From contig JAVKTT010000003.1 in NCBI GenBank assembly GCA_031460505.1, positions 62,001 to 126,000 on the forward strand: a stretch of 64,000 bases of DNA, written 5' to 3'. A program made the position numbers and the translations under genes. This document shows positions 35,046 to 44,187 of the stretch, one piece after another. This DNA comes from JAAYTL01 sp031460505 (GTDB lineage Bacteria > Bacillota > Clostridia > Tissierellales > Tissierellaceae). Under the pieces are notes generated by a model, which saw only the letters and a program-made list of their open reading frames with translations, did not search any database and had not been told where the DNA came from. Numbering within the stretch: the first letter of the stretch is position 1; every line of letters starts with the position of its first letter.

Positions 35046-35084
35046 GCCCACATTACCGTATTAAATTGGTCTGTGGGCTTTTTT
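35046..35084. terminator. Terminator-like hairpin after tctC
   Basis: GCCCACA-N19-TGTGGGC with an inner ACC/GGT pairing. The T-run follows on the plus strand; on the minus strand, the direction of tctC, it is followed by TAAACTTTATT, so it may be bidirectional but stronger for plus-strand transcripts. Confidence 0.5.
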
Positions 35085-35178
35085 GTTATTCTACACTATA
35101 CATTTTGTATAATATACGTATATTTTGAATGACTAGGTACTTAAATGTTTTACTAAATCAAAATTTACTATAGTCAAT

Positions 35179-36183
35179 TTATTTAATGATAAATTCATCA
35201 ACTATGTCTTGCATCTTTTTTAGTTCTGATTTTGCAGTATCTACATCCATCCATAAAGGGTCTTGAGAGTATGCCTTATTTATCATTTCTGCATAATCAG
35301 TATTTGAAGTAACAATTTTCTCTACTGCTTCAGTAAACTTATTTACAATATCTTGTGGTGTTCCGTTTGGCATTACAAGAAAATATCTTGTTGGAAGTAC
35401 GATATCATAGCCTAATTCCTTTGCTGTCGGTATATCAGAAAACTTTTCATTGCGTTCACTTCTTACTACTGCCAGTGGTCTAAAATCTCCCGATTCAATA
35501 TAATCTTTTGAAGCCCCATATGGAAGTACAGTAACATCTATTTGTTGTCCTAAAAGTGCAACAGTTTTATCAGCTGTGCCTCCCCCGTCTACGAAATTAA
35601 ATTTACAATCTGCTTCTGATTCTAACATGGATGCAATTATTTGGGTTGTTGAGCCAGTATTTACAGCCATATTATATTTATTTGGTTCTGCTTTTGCAGC
35701 CTTAACTAGATCATCAAGAGTCCTAAACTCTGAATTAGCATTAACAATAATTAAATCTCCAGGATTTTCACTTAATACACCAATCATTTCAAAATCATCT
35801 AGGTCAAAATCAACCATGCCAGAAGCTATATTTGTTAATAAACTTGTATGAGTCAAAAGTACATTATATCCATCTGGCTTTGCATCATATACTTGCCTTG
35901 CACCAACTGAGCCCCCACCACCAGAAACATTAACCACTACAGCTGGTTGCCCCAATTCAGAATTAATGAATTCAGAAATAGCTCTTGCATTAAAGTCTGA
36001 ATCTCCACCCGCTCCTGCTCCAACAATAATTTGAATAGGTTTTTCTGGCCATTCTAAAGTATCTGTTGATACAACATCCTCTGAATCTGGTTTTGAATCT
36101 GGTATATTACCAGACTGTGTGCATCCAGTAAATAAAACTAACACAACCACTAGCATTAACAATTTGGACATAATTTTTTTCAT
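35179..36183 (-). CDS. TctC-type solute-binding lipoprotein of a tripartite tricarboxylate transporter
   Basis: 334 residues. Signal peptide with lipobox (VLVLFTGCTQS, Cys at about 21), then the periplasmic-binding fold of the Bug/TctC family (PIQIIVGAGAGGDSDFNARA, VNVSGGGGSVGARQ). Anchored outside the membrane, it captures a carboxylic acid and delivers it to TctA/TctB. Last gene of the aldolase/TTT unit; in most loci the binding protein comes first. The 124 bases upstream hold a GGGAGG-like sequence but no gene that I can support. Confidence 0.92.
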   Translation of the reverse strand: MKKIMSKLLMLVVVLVLFTGCTQSGNIPDSKPDSEDVVSTDTLEWPEKPIQIIVGAGAGGDSDFNARAISEFINSELGQPAVVVNVSGGGGSVGARQVYDAKPDGYNVLLTHTSLLTNIASGMVDFDLDDFEMIGVLSENPGDLIIVNANSEFRTLDDLVKAAKAEPNKYNMAVNTGSTTQIIASMLESEADCKFNFVDGGGTADKTVALLGQQIDVTVLPYGASKDYIESGDFRPLAVVRSERNEKFSDIPTAKELGYDIVLPTRYFLVMPNGTPQDIVNKFTEAVEKIVTSNTDYAEMINKAYSQDPLWMDVDTAKSELKKMQDIVDEFIIK

Positions 36184-36307
36184 TTAATAATCCCCCTAAT
36201 CATTTGACTTTAATTTTGTTGCATGTTTCAAAATCTTCAGAATTAGTATAGAAAATAACACCTCCCTAACACGCAACCCCTTGGGACTGCACATGATATT
36301 TAACATA

Positions 36308-37810
36308 CTAGTTTTTGCTTACTTCAGTCTTTTTTCTTCCATACTCTTTTTTTGCTATTATTATAATGGTAATTATTGAAATAGCTATAAATAATACAAA
36401 TATTGGACGAGTAAAAAACATAAGAAAATCTCCTTTTGTAAACATTAACCCCCTTCTTAGATTTAGTTCAACCATTGGTCCAAGAATAAAACCAAGTACG
36501 AAAGGTGCTGAACTAAAACCTAATTTATCTAAAAAGTAACCAAAAGCACCAAATCCTGCTAAGCATATTACATCGAACATTCTATTATTTGTGGCATATG
36601 AACCAACAATACATAATGTAACCACTACAGGAAGTAAGATACTTTTATCAATTTTTAATAATTGAACAAATCCTCTCATTCCAAGCATTTGAATTATTAA
36701 GAAAAAGATAGCAGATAAAATTAAAGCAGCAAATATCCCATATACAAGTTCTCCATTAGTTTTAAATAGCATAGGACCTGGTGTTATGCCATGAATCATG
36801 AATCCACCTAGTAACATAGCAGTAACTGCATCTCCAGGAATCCCTATTGTCATTAGTGTTGTCATCGCTCCACCTATAACAGCATTATTGCTTGTCTCAG
36901 ATGCAACAATTCCATCTATTATTCCAGTTCCAAACTTTTCTGGATACTTAGACTGATTCTTTGCAGCACTATAAGCAATTAAGTTCGCTGTACTAGATCC
37001 AATTCCTGGTAAAACACCTAATCCAATTCCTATCGCAGCTGAACGAATTATATTTGCTATCTGTGATTTCAATTCTGATAATGAAAATCCAAGACCTTTA
37101 ATTTTATAGTCTTTAATATCACTTTTACTTATCACCTGATTATCCTTAGCTGCTTTTAAAATTTCCGATACAGCATATAAGCCTAACATCACTGGTAATA
37201 ATGCAAACCCCGTTTCAAACTCATAATAACCGAATGTATATCTTGGTACATTATCGATAGGAGATAATCCTACCATTGAAATTGCAATACCTAGAACACC
37301 GCTAATTATACCCTTTAACATATTTCCACTAGATAGCACCGAAATCATTGTAAGTGAAAAAATAGAAACTGAGAAATACTCAATCGGTCCGAATTTTATT
37401 GTAATTTCAGCAAGTGAAGGAGCAATAAATAACAATGCCAAAATACCAAGAATAGTTCCTATAAAAGAAGTTACTGTCCCGACGCCCAACGCCTTACCCG
37501 CTTCACCGCGTTCAGCCATGGGGTGCCCATCAAAAGTTGTTGCGATTGACGCTGGAGTTCCAGGAATATTTAATAGTATAGCAGAAATTAATCCACCTGA
37601 AATTCCACCAACATACAATCCAACTAATATTGATAACCCTTCTAAAGCCTCCAATCCAAAAGTTAAAGGGATAAATAATGCAACAGCCATATTAGCAGTC
37701 AATCCAGGTACTGATCCAAAAGCAATCCCTATAACAACACCTACAAAAATAAGTAAGATAATATTAATATTCAATACAGACGCAAATCCGCTTACCAGCA
37801 TTTCTAACAT
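36308..37810 (-). CDS. TctA-type large permease
   Basis: 500 residues, about 12 spans, the transport subunit of the tripartite tricarboxylate transporter. Family landmarks: FGSVPGLTANMAVALFIPLT (31-50) and the internal repeat LGVLPGIGSSTANLIAY (about 265-281), each with the PG(L/I) signature. Imports a di- or tricarboxylate or related acid with H+/Na+. 13 bases downstream of tctB. Confidence 0.93.
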   Translation of the reverse strand: MLEMLVSGFASVLNINIILLIFVGVVIGIAFGSVPGLTANMAVALFIPLTFGLEALEGLSILVGLYVGGISGGLISAILLNIPGTPASIATTFDGHPMAERGEAGKALGVGTVTSFIGTILGILALLFIAPSLAEITIKFGPIEYFSVSIFSLTMISVLSSGNMLKGIISGVLGIAISMVGLSPIDNVPRYTFGYYEFETGFALLPVMLGLYAVSEILKAAKDNQVISKSDIKDYKIKGLGFSLSELKSQIANIIRSAAIGIGLGVLPGIGSSTANLIAYSAAKNQSKYPEKFGTGIIDGIVASETSNNAVIGGAMTTLMTIGIPGDAVTAMLLGGFMIHGITPGPMLFKTNGELVYGIFAALILSAIFFLIIQMLGMRGFVQLLKIDKSILLPVVVTLCIVGSYATNNRMFDVICLAGFGAFGYFLDKLGFSSAPFVLGFILGPMVELNLRRGLMFTKGDFLMFFTRPIFVLFIAISIITIIIIAKKEYGRKKTEVSKN

Positions 37811-37823
37811 TAAGAATCCTCCT

Positions 37824-38351
37824 TTAACCTAAGATACCTTCAGGTAACGTTAAACTAAAAATTTGTGTGAAAATATAATAAACTATAATAGGTACAACAA
37901 CAGATACTAATCCATACAATAAATAGTTTTTAGATTTCCTATATATTGATAAAACATTCATTTGCAAAAATAAGTAAATAACACTGGAAATAATAAATCC
38001 CAAGTATTTCATCGAAATCGTGTATATGAATAATAGGATTATACTAATAATATCTGGATATCTAGATAAAACTTTTAGTTTTCCATAAGACTTAGTAACA
38101 ACTGTGCTACTATCCTCAATTATTTCTACATCATTGTCAATATTATTATTATCTACTTTTATTTTATATAAGCTAGTAATAAGGAGGCTTATTCCAAGTA
38201 TGCCTAATATAATTGATAAAATATTAGGGAAAAATCTTCCTCCTAACACGTCTACATCAATAAGTTTTATATCTTTTGTAAAATAACCAAATAAGAAAGC
38301 AAAAATAATTGTAAACAAAGCAGCTAACACATCAATATATTTTTTTTTCAT
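37824..38351 (-). CDS. TctB-type small permease
   Basis: About 175 residues with four hydrophobic spans, the poorly conserved small membrane subunit of TTT systems. A Lys/Asn/Asp-rich cytoplasmic loop (about 70-90) separates spans two and three. The ATG at 38351 (MKKKYIDVLAAL) is chosen because GAGGTAT lies 8 bases upstream. Identity rests mainly on position next to TctA. Confidence 0.85.
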   Translation of the reverse strand: MKKKYIDVLAALFTIIFAFLFGYFTKDIKLIDVDVLGGRFFPNILSIILGILGISLLITSLYKIKVDNNNIDNDVEIIEDSSTVVTKSYGKLKVLSRYPDIISIILLFIYTISMKYLGFIISSVIYLFLQMNVLSIYRKSKNYLLYGLVSVVVPIIVYYIFTQIFSLTLPEGILG

Positions 38352-38390
38352 GTTTATATACCTCACAATCTTAGGGTTCTAATGAAATAT

Positions 38391-38861
38391 TTAAAATTCA
38401 TCAATGGGAACTTTGATAATAACCTTTTTCACAAGACTCTCATCATCGACTAAACAGCTTGTTCGATGTACTTCTTCCGGGAAAAAGACCACATACATAC
38501 CTTCATTTACTATGAATGATGTTTCATTGCTCATACTTTGGTAAAACAGCACATCATTTTTATCTAGTAAATCCATGTCTACTTTTAATTCTGAATTATT
38601 GGGGCTATACTCCATGATTTCCATACCAGAATATATAAAGTGTATATCTATATATTTCAAGTGAATTTCTGGTCTAATTTCATCCTTCGGTTTTGTAATA
38701 TTATCCTTTACATTTGCAATGATCCTATCATTAATTATGTTATATTTACCAATTGTAAATTTATTAAAATCACTATCCTTTAAGTAATCTATACAATTTC
38801 TCATAACATCTGAATATGCATTTCTTTCCGATACCCAATTTTTTATATCTCCTATAATCAT
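38391..38861 (-). CDS. YhcH/YjgK/YiaL-family protein (DUF386)
   Basis: 156 residues forming the cupin-like DUF386 domain: MIIGDIKNWVSERN at the start, RPEIHLKYIDIHFIYSGMEI in the middle with metal-binding His, and VFFPEEVHRTSCL near the end. In E. coli relatives (NanQ) act as an anomerase for sialic acid; others sit in sugar-acid clusters. Presence here hints that the imported substrate, or an intermediate, forms a cyclic hemiketal. GGAGGTG precedes the ATG. Confidence 0.87.
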   Translation of the reverse strand: MIIGDIKNWVSERNAYSDVMRNCIDYLKDSDFNKFTIGKYNIINDRIIANVKDNITKPKDEIRPEIHLKYIDIHFIYSGMEIMEYSPNNSELKVDMDLLDKNDVLFYQSMSNETSFIVNEGMYVVFFPEEVHRTSCLVDDESLVKKVIIKVPIDEF

Positions 38862-38904
38862 TACTTAAACACCTCCTATTCAGTGATTACACATAAAATA
38901 TAAC

Positions 38905-39582
38905 TTACAAAATTTCACAATTTTTTTCTATTAAAGTCTTATCTATCCATTCTCTATCCATACCCAACCCATTTTCAAGACCTTTGATTATAACTTCTTC
39001 ATTTTTATTAAATCTTATTACTTTCTCTAGAAGTTCAAGTGCATCATTTGGCCTGATAATCACTACTCCATCATCGTCGCCCACAATTATATCTCCAGGA
39101 AAAACTACTTGTCCACCAATAGTTATAGGGACATTTATCTCACCAGGTCCATTTTTATAAGGACCGTTTGGATTTGTTCCCCTAGCGTAAACAGGGAAAT
39201 CTGATTTTGATGTAGCATCTTTGTCTCTTATTACACCATCAACTAGGAAACCACCTAATTTTCTATGTTTTGCGTATCTCATCATAATTTCCCCACAAAG
39301 TGCTCTTCCCATATAGCCACCACCATCAACTACAATTATATCTCCTTCCTGAGCTATATCTAATGCCTTAAGAAACATCAGATTATCTCCCTGAGGGGCT
39401 TTAACTGTAACAGCACAGCCTAAAAGTTTTGCTTCATTAAATGGTTTAATAGCAGTATCAATACATGCTATCCTTCCCATATTGTCTGCAATATTTGCTA
39501 CAGGAAGACTCGCAAATTGTTTTACTAGTTCTTTATCAGGTCTCTCAATACTAGTAAAAATTCTAAATCCAAGATTTGACAT
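38905..39582 (-). CDS. RraA-family aldolase/decarboxylase
   Basis: 225 residues. Characteristic segments are LPVANIADNMGR, GDNLMFLKALDIAQEGDIIVVDGGG (active-site loop), LGGFLVDGVIRDKD and PGDIIVGDDDGVVIIR. RraA-fold enzymes include 4-hydroxy-4-methyl-2-oxoglutarate and 4-carboxy-4-hydroxy-2-oxoadipate aldolases and oxaloacetate decarboxylases; others lost catalysis and inhibit RNase E. The intact GG..R.D motif and operon context beside a class II aldolase favour an enzyme. Confidence 0.87.
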   Translation of the reverse strand: MSNLGFRIFTSIERPDKELVKQFASLPVANIADNMGRIACIDTAIKPFNEAKLLGCAVTVKAPQGDNLMFLKALDIAQEGDIIVVDGGGYMGRALCGEIMMRYAKHRKLGGFLVDGVIRDKDATSKSDFPVYARGTNPNGPYKNGPGEINVPITIGGQVVFPGDIIVGDDDGVVIIRPNDALELLEKVIRFNKNEEVIIKGLENGLGMDREWIDKTLIEKNCEIL

Positions 39583-39618
39583 TTTATCCCTCCATAATCT
39601 TATAATTAATAAACTTAA

Positions 39619-40626
39619 CTAACCCATTTTGATATCGTTTGCTACTTCAATTATCCAGTCTTCTTGGCCACCTACAGCTTTTCTTTTGCCAAGCTCCATC
39701 AATATATCTCGAACATCTACATTAAATCTTTCAGCAGCTCTTCTAGCATGAAGCATAAAACTAGAATATACTCCAGCATAGCCTATCATCATTGCGTCTA
39801 AATTTGTTTGTGTCATGAGTCCCTTACCTTTCATAACTGGCAACAATGCATTTGTACTTGCATCCATAGTCTTATATAAATCTGCATTGTGATCTATACC
39901 CATCCTATTTAGGACAGCTACTAATGTTTCCATGGAGGTATTTCCAGCTCCTGCACCTAGTCCTGATAATGACCCATCAATATATGTTGCTCCAGCTTCT
40001 ATAGCTGCTAAGCTATTTGCTATTGCAACGCCAAGGTTATTATGACTATGATGGCCTATAGGAATCTTTAAATTTTTCTTTAATGCAGTTATTGTTTCTG
40101 TTACATCTTTAGGTAACATTGCACCAGCTGAGTCAGTTGCATATACTACATCCGCCCCATATGATTCCATTTTCAATGCTTCCTCAACAAGTCTATCAAC
40201 ATCGGTTAGATGTGCCATCATCAAAAATCCTACTGTGAATAATCCCATTTCCTTAGCTGCCCTTATATGTTGCTCTGCCACATCTGCTTCTGTACAGTGA
40301 GTAGCTATTCTAACAGCAGTCGCTCCACTTCCTTTAGCTTTTGCAAGGTCCTCAACTGTTCCAATTCCAGGCAATAAGAGAACTGCCAATTTAGCATTTT
40401 TAATTACTGATGCTGCAGCCTTAACTAATTCACAATCATCGTAATCTGAAAAACCATAATTAATTGTGGAGCCAGTCAATCCATCTCCATGACCCAGTTC
40501 TATTATACCTATTCCTGCCTGATCAAGTGCACTAACAACTTTCTTTACATCATCAGGTGTAAATTTATGAGATACTGTATGACTACCATCCCTTAATGTA
40601 GTATCTGTTAAGATTATCTTAGTCAT
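39619..40626 (-). CDS. 4-hydroxy-2-oxovalerate aldolase (DmpG/MhpE type)
   Basis: 335 residues. Splits 4-hydroxy-2-oxovalerate (or a homologue) to pyruvate and an aldehyde, which is channelled to the partner dehydrogenase. DRE-TIM barrel start is ILTDTTLRDGSHTVSHKF (5-22) with catalytic Arg-Asp. The metal histidines lie in IPIGHHSHNNLGVAIANSLA (about 196-215), and the C-terminal partner-binding domain ends with GGQEDWI. Overlaps the dehydrogenase gene by 8 bases, as is usual for this channelling pair. Confidence 0.93.
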   Translation of the reverse strand: MTKIILTDTTLRDGSHTVSHKFTPDDVKKVVSALDQAGIGIIELGHGDGLTGSTINYGFSDYDDCELVKAAASVIKNAKLAVLLLPGIGTVEDLAKAKGSGATAVRIATHCTEADVAEQHIRAAKEMGLFTVGFLMMAHLTDVDRLVEEALKMESYGADVVYATDSAGAMLPKDVTETITALKKNLKIPIGHHSHNNLGVAIANSLAAIEAGATYIDGSLSGLGAGAGNTSMETLVAVLNRMGIDHNADLYKTMDASTNALLPVMKGKGLMTQTNLDAMMIGYAGVYSSFMLHARRAAERFNVDVRDILMELGKRKAVGGQEDWIIEVANDIKMG

Positions 40627-41497
40627 TTACAACACCTCCTAGTATCTTTTTAGCATAATTTTCAGCAATATTAATTGCAGCTGCATTTATTATATCAAGA
40701 TTGCCAGAATACACAGGTAAATAATCACCTAATCCTTCTACTTCTATCATTGTAGTAACAACATCATCTTGGATTATTGGATCTAACAATATCCTATAAC
40801 CGGGTACATATTCTTTTATCTTTTCAACCATTTTGCTAACTGAATCTTTAATAAGAGCCATATCTCTATTTCTAACTTTAGTATAAACTGTATTCCTCAT
40901 ATAAATAGATGGCTCAGCAGGATTTAAAATTATAATAACCTTAGACTCATCTGCTCCTCCTACATCTCTTAGAGCTTTAGCTGTTGTCACAGTGAATTCA
41001 TCAATATTCTTTCTAGTACCTGATCCAGCACTTTTACTGCTTATTGATGATACTATTTCAGCATATTCTACATCTGCGACTTCATTAATAGCAGCAACTA
41101 TTGGTACTGTAGCTTGCCCAGCACAAGTTACAAGATTAACGTTACTACCTTCTATTAATTCATCTGTAAGATTGACTGCTGGCACGCAATATGGTCCTAC
41201 AGCTGCTGGTGTTAAATCAATTGCAAACTTTCCTGCATCCTTTAACAGTGGTGCATGCACCAAGTGAGCTGAAGCACTAGTACAATCAAAAACTATTTCA
41301 ATATCCTCTTCATCAATTATCGCTTGAACACCATCTGTTGAAGTCCTAATTCCCAAATTATTTGCATAGTCAATCCCCTTTGAAGGTCTGACATTTACAA
41401 TTAATTCTGGAGTCAAATATTCACTTCTTCTTAGTTTATATAATAGATCCAGTCCAATATTCCCAGGACCAATAACTCCAACCTTCACCTTTTCCAA
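40619..41497 (-). CDS. Acetaldehyde dehydrogenase (acylating), DmpF/MhpF type
   Basis: 292 residues. Oxidises acetaldehyde (or propanal) to the acyl-CoA with NAD+. NAD-binding GVIGPGNIGLDLL (7-19), catalytic Cys125 in NLVTCAGQATVPIV, and the family dimer segment TTAKALRDVGGA. First enzyme gene of the aldolase/TTT unit; translation is coupled to the aldolase gene. Candidate regulator sites lie 70-130 bases upstream. Confidence 0.93.
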   Translation of the reverse strand: MEKVKVGVIGPGNIGLDLLYKLRRSEYLTPELIVNVRPSKGIDYANNLGIRTSTDGVQAIIDEEDIEIVFDCTSASAHLVHAPLLKDAGKFAIDLTPAAVGPYCVPAVNLTDELIEGSNVNLVTCAGQATVPIVAAINEVADVEYAEIVSSISSKSAGSGTRKNIDEFTVTTAKALRDVGGADESKVIIILNPAEPSIYMRNTVYTKVRNRDMALIKDSVSKMVEKIKEYVPGYRILLDPIIQDDVVTTMIEVEGLGDYLPVYSGNLDIINAAAINIAENYAKKILGGVVND

Positions 41498-41566
41498 TTT
41501 AATACACCCCTTTTCTATTTAGATATACACACTCCATATACCATAGAGTATTTGCTAACCATACTA

Positions 41567-41630
41567 CACAATATGTGAGATCGTCTATTATTGTCGTTCG
41601 GCATTAATGAACTAGGTTTACACATATTGT
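41567..41630. promoter_or_regulatory. Paired operator-like sites upstream of the aldolase/TTT unit
   Basis: CACAATATGTG (41567-41577, itself CACA-ATA-TGTG) and ACACATATTGT (41620-41630) form a 10-bp perfect inverted repeat with centres 53 bases apart, about five helical turns. Placement between the IclR gene and the operon suits IclR tetramer binding. Confidence 0.45.
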
Positions 41631-41637
41631 CCAAATA

Positions 41638-41660
41638 AATGGGCTTCTAAGATGCCCGTT
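41638..41660 (-). terminator. Terminator-like hairpin at the end of iclR
   Basis: AACGGGC...GCCCATT on the minus strand, starting within the stop codon and followed by TATTTGG. Weak T-run. Confidence 0.5.
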
Positions 41661-42423
41661 ATTTCTCAAAACCTAATTTATATGATATTTCCATTGCTGC
41701 CTCTTTAACAACCTTTATTGAATTATTTATCTTCTCATATGTCATTCTTATAGTAGGACCTGAAACGCTGATTCCATATTTAGCTCGTCCAGAATGATCA
41801 AATATTGGTGCGGCTACACAAGTAAGGCCAATATTGTTTTCTTCATCATCAAAAGCATAACCATCTAATTTGACTTTAGTTAGGTTCTGTAAGAGTTCGT
41901 TCTTGTCTGTAATTGTTTTTGGTGTAATCGAATTAAGTTTATCCGGCAACTTATTCATAAGAATTTCCTCATCAAGATATGCTAACATCGATTTACCTAC
42001 ACCTGTACAATAAGCCGGGTTTCTAGCACCTATAGTTGTAAAAATTCTCATAGACTGATTTGATTCTTGTTTGTTTATATAAACAACTTCCATATCATCA
42101 AGAGTCCCAATATGAACAGTCTCTTGTAGCTCTTTACAAACTTTATCAATTACTGGTGAAGTTATACTTCTAATATCTAAAGAGTTAGAAACAATATCCC
42201 CCAACCTCATTAAATGTAAACCTAATCTATATTTTTGTGTTTCCTCATCTTGATCTATTAGTCCATGAAATTTTAGAGTTGAGATAATCCCATGAACTGT
42301 ACTTTTGTTTATATCAAGCATATCAGATATTTCTGAAAGCCTTAACTCCCTTCTGTCTTCATTAAAACAGTCTAGAATTTTAATAGCTCTATCTATAGCT
42401 TGTACCCTTCCTGTCTTTGCCAT
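41659..42423 (-). CDS. IclR-family transcriptional regulator
   Basis: 254 residues. N-terminal winged helix-turn-helix (VQAIDRAIKILDCF, LRLSEISDMLDINKSTVHGI) and C-terminal IclR effector domain (VIDKVCKELQETVHIG, GARNPAYCTGVGKSMLAYL, CVAAPIFDHSGRAKYGISVSG). Start at the ATG 42423, 5 bases after GGAGG. Directly upstream of the aldolase/TTT genes on the same strand, it is the likely repressor or activator, responding to the imported acid or a keto-acid product. Confidence 0.92.
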   Translation of the reverse strand: MAKTGRVQAIDRAIKILDCFNEDRRELRLSEISDMLDINKSTVHGIISTLKFHGLIDQDEETQKYRLGLHLMRLGDIVSNSLDIRSITSPVIDKVCKELQETVHIGTLDDMEVVYINKQESNQSMRIFTTIGARNPAYCTGVGKSMLAYLDEEILMNKLPDKLNSITPKTITDKNELLQNLTKVKLDGYAFDDEENNIGLTCVAAPIFDHSGRAKYGISVSGPTIRMTYEKINNSIKVVKEAAMEISYKLGFEK

Positions 42424-42606
42424 ATTGTCCTCCATTTTATTTTGTTCAGTATTACCGAACCGTATTCTGATTATTTGTTTAACAATATAATAGCACAATA
42501 TATTATAAATGTAAACGTTTTTTTGATATTTTTGTTGTTGTTCTATGATAATGTCATATTAAATTTATTCTGATAAAATGTCAGTATGAGAAAGGAAATA
42601 TTTAAC

Positions 42607-43947
42607 ATGACCCAAAAAGAAATATCTAGACTTAGAGTCATCAATCAAACTATTGATGGAGTATTAACTATTCGTGAAGCTGCTGAGCTTTTAAACCTAA
42701 GTGAACGACAAGTATTAAGGTTAAAGAAAGGGGTTGTTGACGAAGGACCTGCGTTCATTATCCATAAAAATAGAGGTAGGAAGCCAAAACATGCTACAAC
42801 GGACGATATTAAGGATTTAATTATTGAACTTAAACAAACTAAGTACAAAGAAGCTAATTTTAATCATTTTCATGAATTAATTGGAGAACACGAAGATGTA
42901 ACAGTTAGTTATCCCACTATACATAGAATTTTAACTGAGGCCGGTATTAAAAGCCCTAAGAAACATCGTAAACGAAAAGCTCATCACCGAAGAAAAAGAA
43001 AACCTCAAAAAGGAATGTTGGTTCAAATTGATGCTTCACCACATAAGTGGATTATTGGCAGTGACCCTTTTGATCTTCATGGTGCTATTGATGATGCTAC
43101 TGGTGAAATTCTAGCTCTTTATTTTACTCCTAATGAGTGTATGGAAGGATATTTTGAGATAGTTAGGCAAATGGTTTCTAACCATGGTATTCCTACTAGT
43201 ATTTATTGCGATCGTCATCCAGTATTCGTACCACGTAATTATGATAAGTTATCTATTGAGGATCAGTTAGATGGAAAAACTGTTAATTTAACTCAGTTTG
43301 GTAGGGCTATGGATGAATTAGGTATTAACCTTATCAAGGCATATTCTCCACAAGCTAAGGGACGAATTGAAAGACTATGGGGAACTCTTCAAAGTAGATT
43401 ACCTGTTGAATTTAAAATACATGGTATCACAACTATTGAACATGCAAATTCTTTTTTATCTGAGTTTATGATTAAGTACAATCAAAAATTTGGTGTTTCT
43501 CCTGAAGATGCTACTCCTGCATTTAGAGCATTGGGTGAAAACATTAATCTTGATTACATTCTTTGTATTAAAGAAGAGCGCACTATTATTGAAAGTTCTG
43601 CTTTTGCTTATGGTGGAAAGTATTATCAACTCATGAAAAATGATAAGAAATCCAGTGCATTGCCAAAAGCTAAATTAACCGTTTTAACAAGCAGTAAAAT
43701 TGGTGTTAAGGCTATGTATTCAGATGTGGTTTACGATGCAAAAGAATTAGATGAACGACCTAAGAAGGCAATTTCTTATCAGCCTAAGGAAAAGGTTGGC
43801 CAAGCTAAACCACCTAAAAATCATCCTTGGAGGATAGCTTTAAACGAAAAAACCATACCCTATGGAGGGAACAGTCTGTATGAACCAGATACAGAGATCG
43901 ATGAGATCTTAAAAGGATTGTTCAACTCCACTAGGGCATGGGCATAA
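42607..43947 (+). CDS. DDE transposase of the ISNCY element
   Basis: 446 residues, full length and apparently intact. Helix-turn-helix LTIREAAELLNLSERQVLRL near the N-terminus, a basic linker (KKHRKRKAHHRRKRKPQ), then an RNase H-fold integrase core with acidic residues in VQIDASPHKW, SIYCDRHPVF and KGRIERLWGTLQSRLP. The ATG at 42607 follows AAAGGAAAT; an earlier ATG seven codons upstream lacks a binding site. Confidence 0.9.
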   Translation: MTQKEISRLRVINQTIDGVLTIREAAELLNLSERQVLRLKKGVVDEGPAFIIHKNRGRKPKHATTDDIKDLIIELKQTKYKEANFNHFHELIGEHEDVTVSYPTIHRILTEAGIKSPKKHRKRKAHHRRKRKPQKGMLVQIDASPHKWIIGSDPFDLHGAIDDATGEILALYFTPNECMEGYFEIVRQMVSNHGIPTSIYCDRHPVFVPRNYDKLSIEDQLDGKTVNLTQFGRAMDELGINLIKAYSPQAKGRIERLWGTLQSRLPVEFKIHGITTIEHANSFLSEFMIKYNQKFGVSPEDATPAFRALGENINLDYILCIKEERTIIESSAFAYGGKYYQLMKNDKKSSALPKAKLTVLTSSKIGVKAMYSDVVYDAKELDERPKKAISYQPKEKVGQAKPPKNHPWRIALNEKTIPYGGNSLYEPDTEIDEILKGLFNSTRAWA

Positions 43948-44071
43948 AGAGATTCCACTCTTTAAAATATCATACTCATTTTAGGGCTCTTTATCAAGAG
44001 TTTATTTTCTTGTGCCTATTTTAAATCATAAATTCGTAAACACCATTATTTAAGCGTTTATGCCGCGAAAG

Positions 44072-44187
44072 CCTATTGATATGGGGTAGACCCCTCTGGT
44101 AAGATCTTGAGGCGCAAAACCGCCTATTATTGTGTATTTCTGCCATAAATTGGTGTCCAGAGGGGTCAGGGGCCCCATGTCAATAGG
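44072..44187. repeat. Large inverted repeat in the IS tail
   Basis: The arm CCTATTGATATGGGG (44072-44086) ... ACCCCTCTGG pairs with CCAGAGGGGT ... CCCCATGTCAATAGG (44157-44187). Between them AGGCG-caaaac-CGCCT forms an inner hairpin. Within the 636-base stretch 43948-44583, which contains no supported gene, this is the strongest structure; it could be an RNA element of the IS or a transcription barrier. Confidence 0.65.

Noticed and set aside
36184..36307. Possible small gene upstream of tctC after GGGAGG
   Set aside because: Candidate starts are immediately next to the G-rich sequence or are ATT; the resulting peptides look random.
42424..42514. IclR autoregulatory palindrome around CAGTATTACCGAACCGTATTCTG
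   Set aside because: The halves do not match as an inverted or direct repeat when written out carefully.
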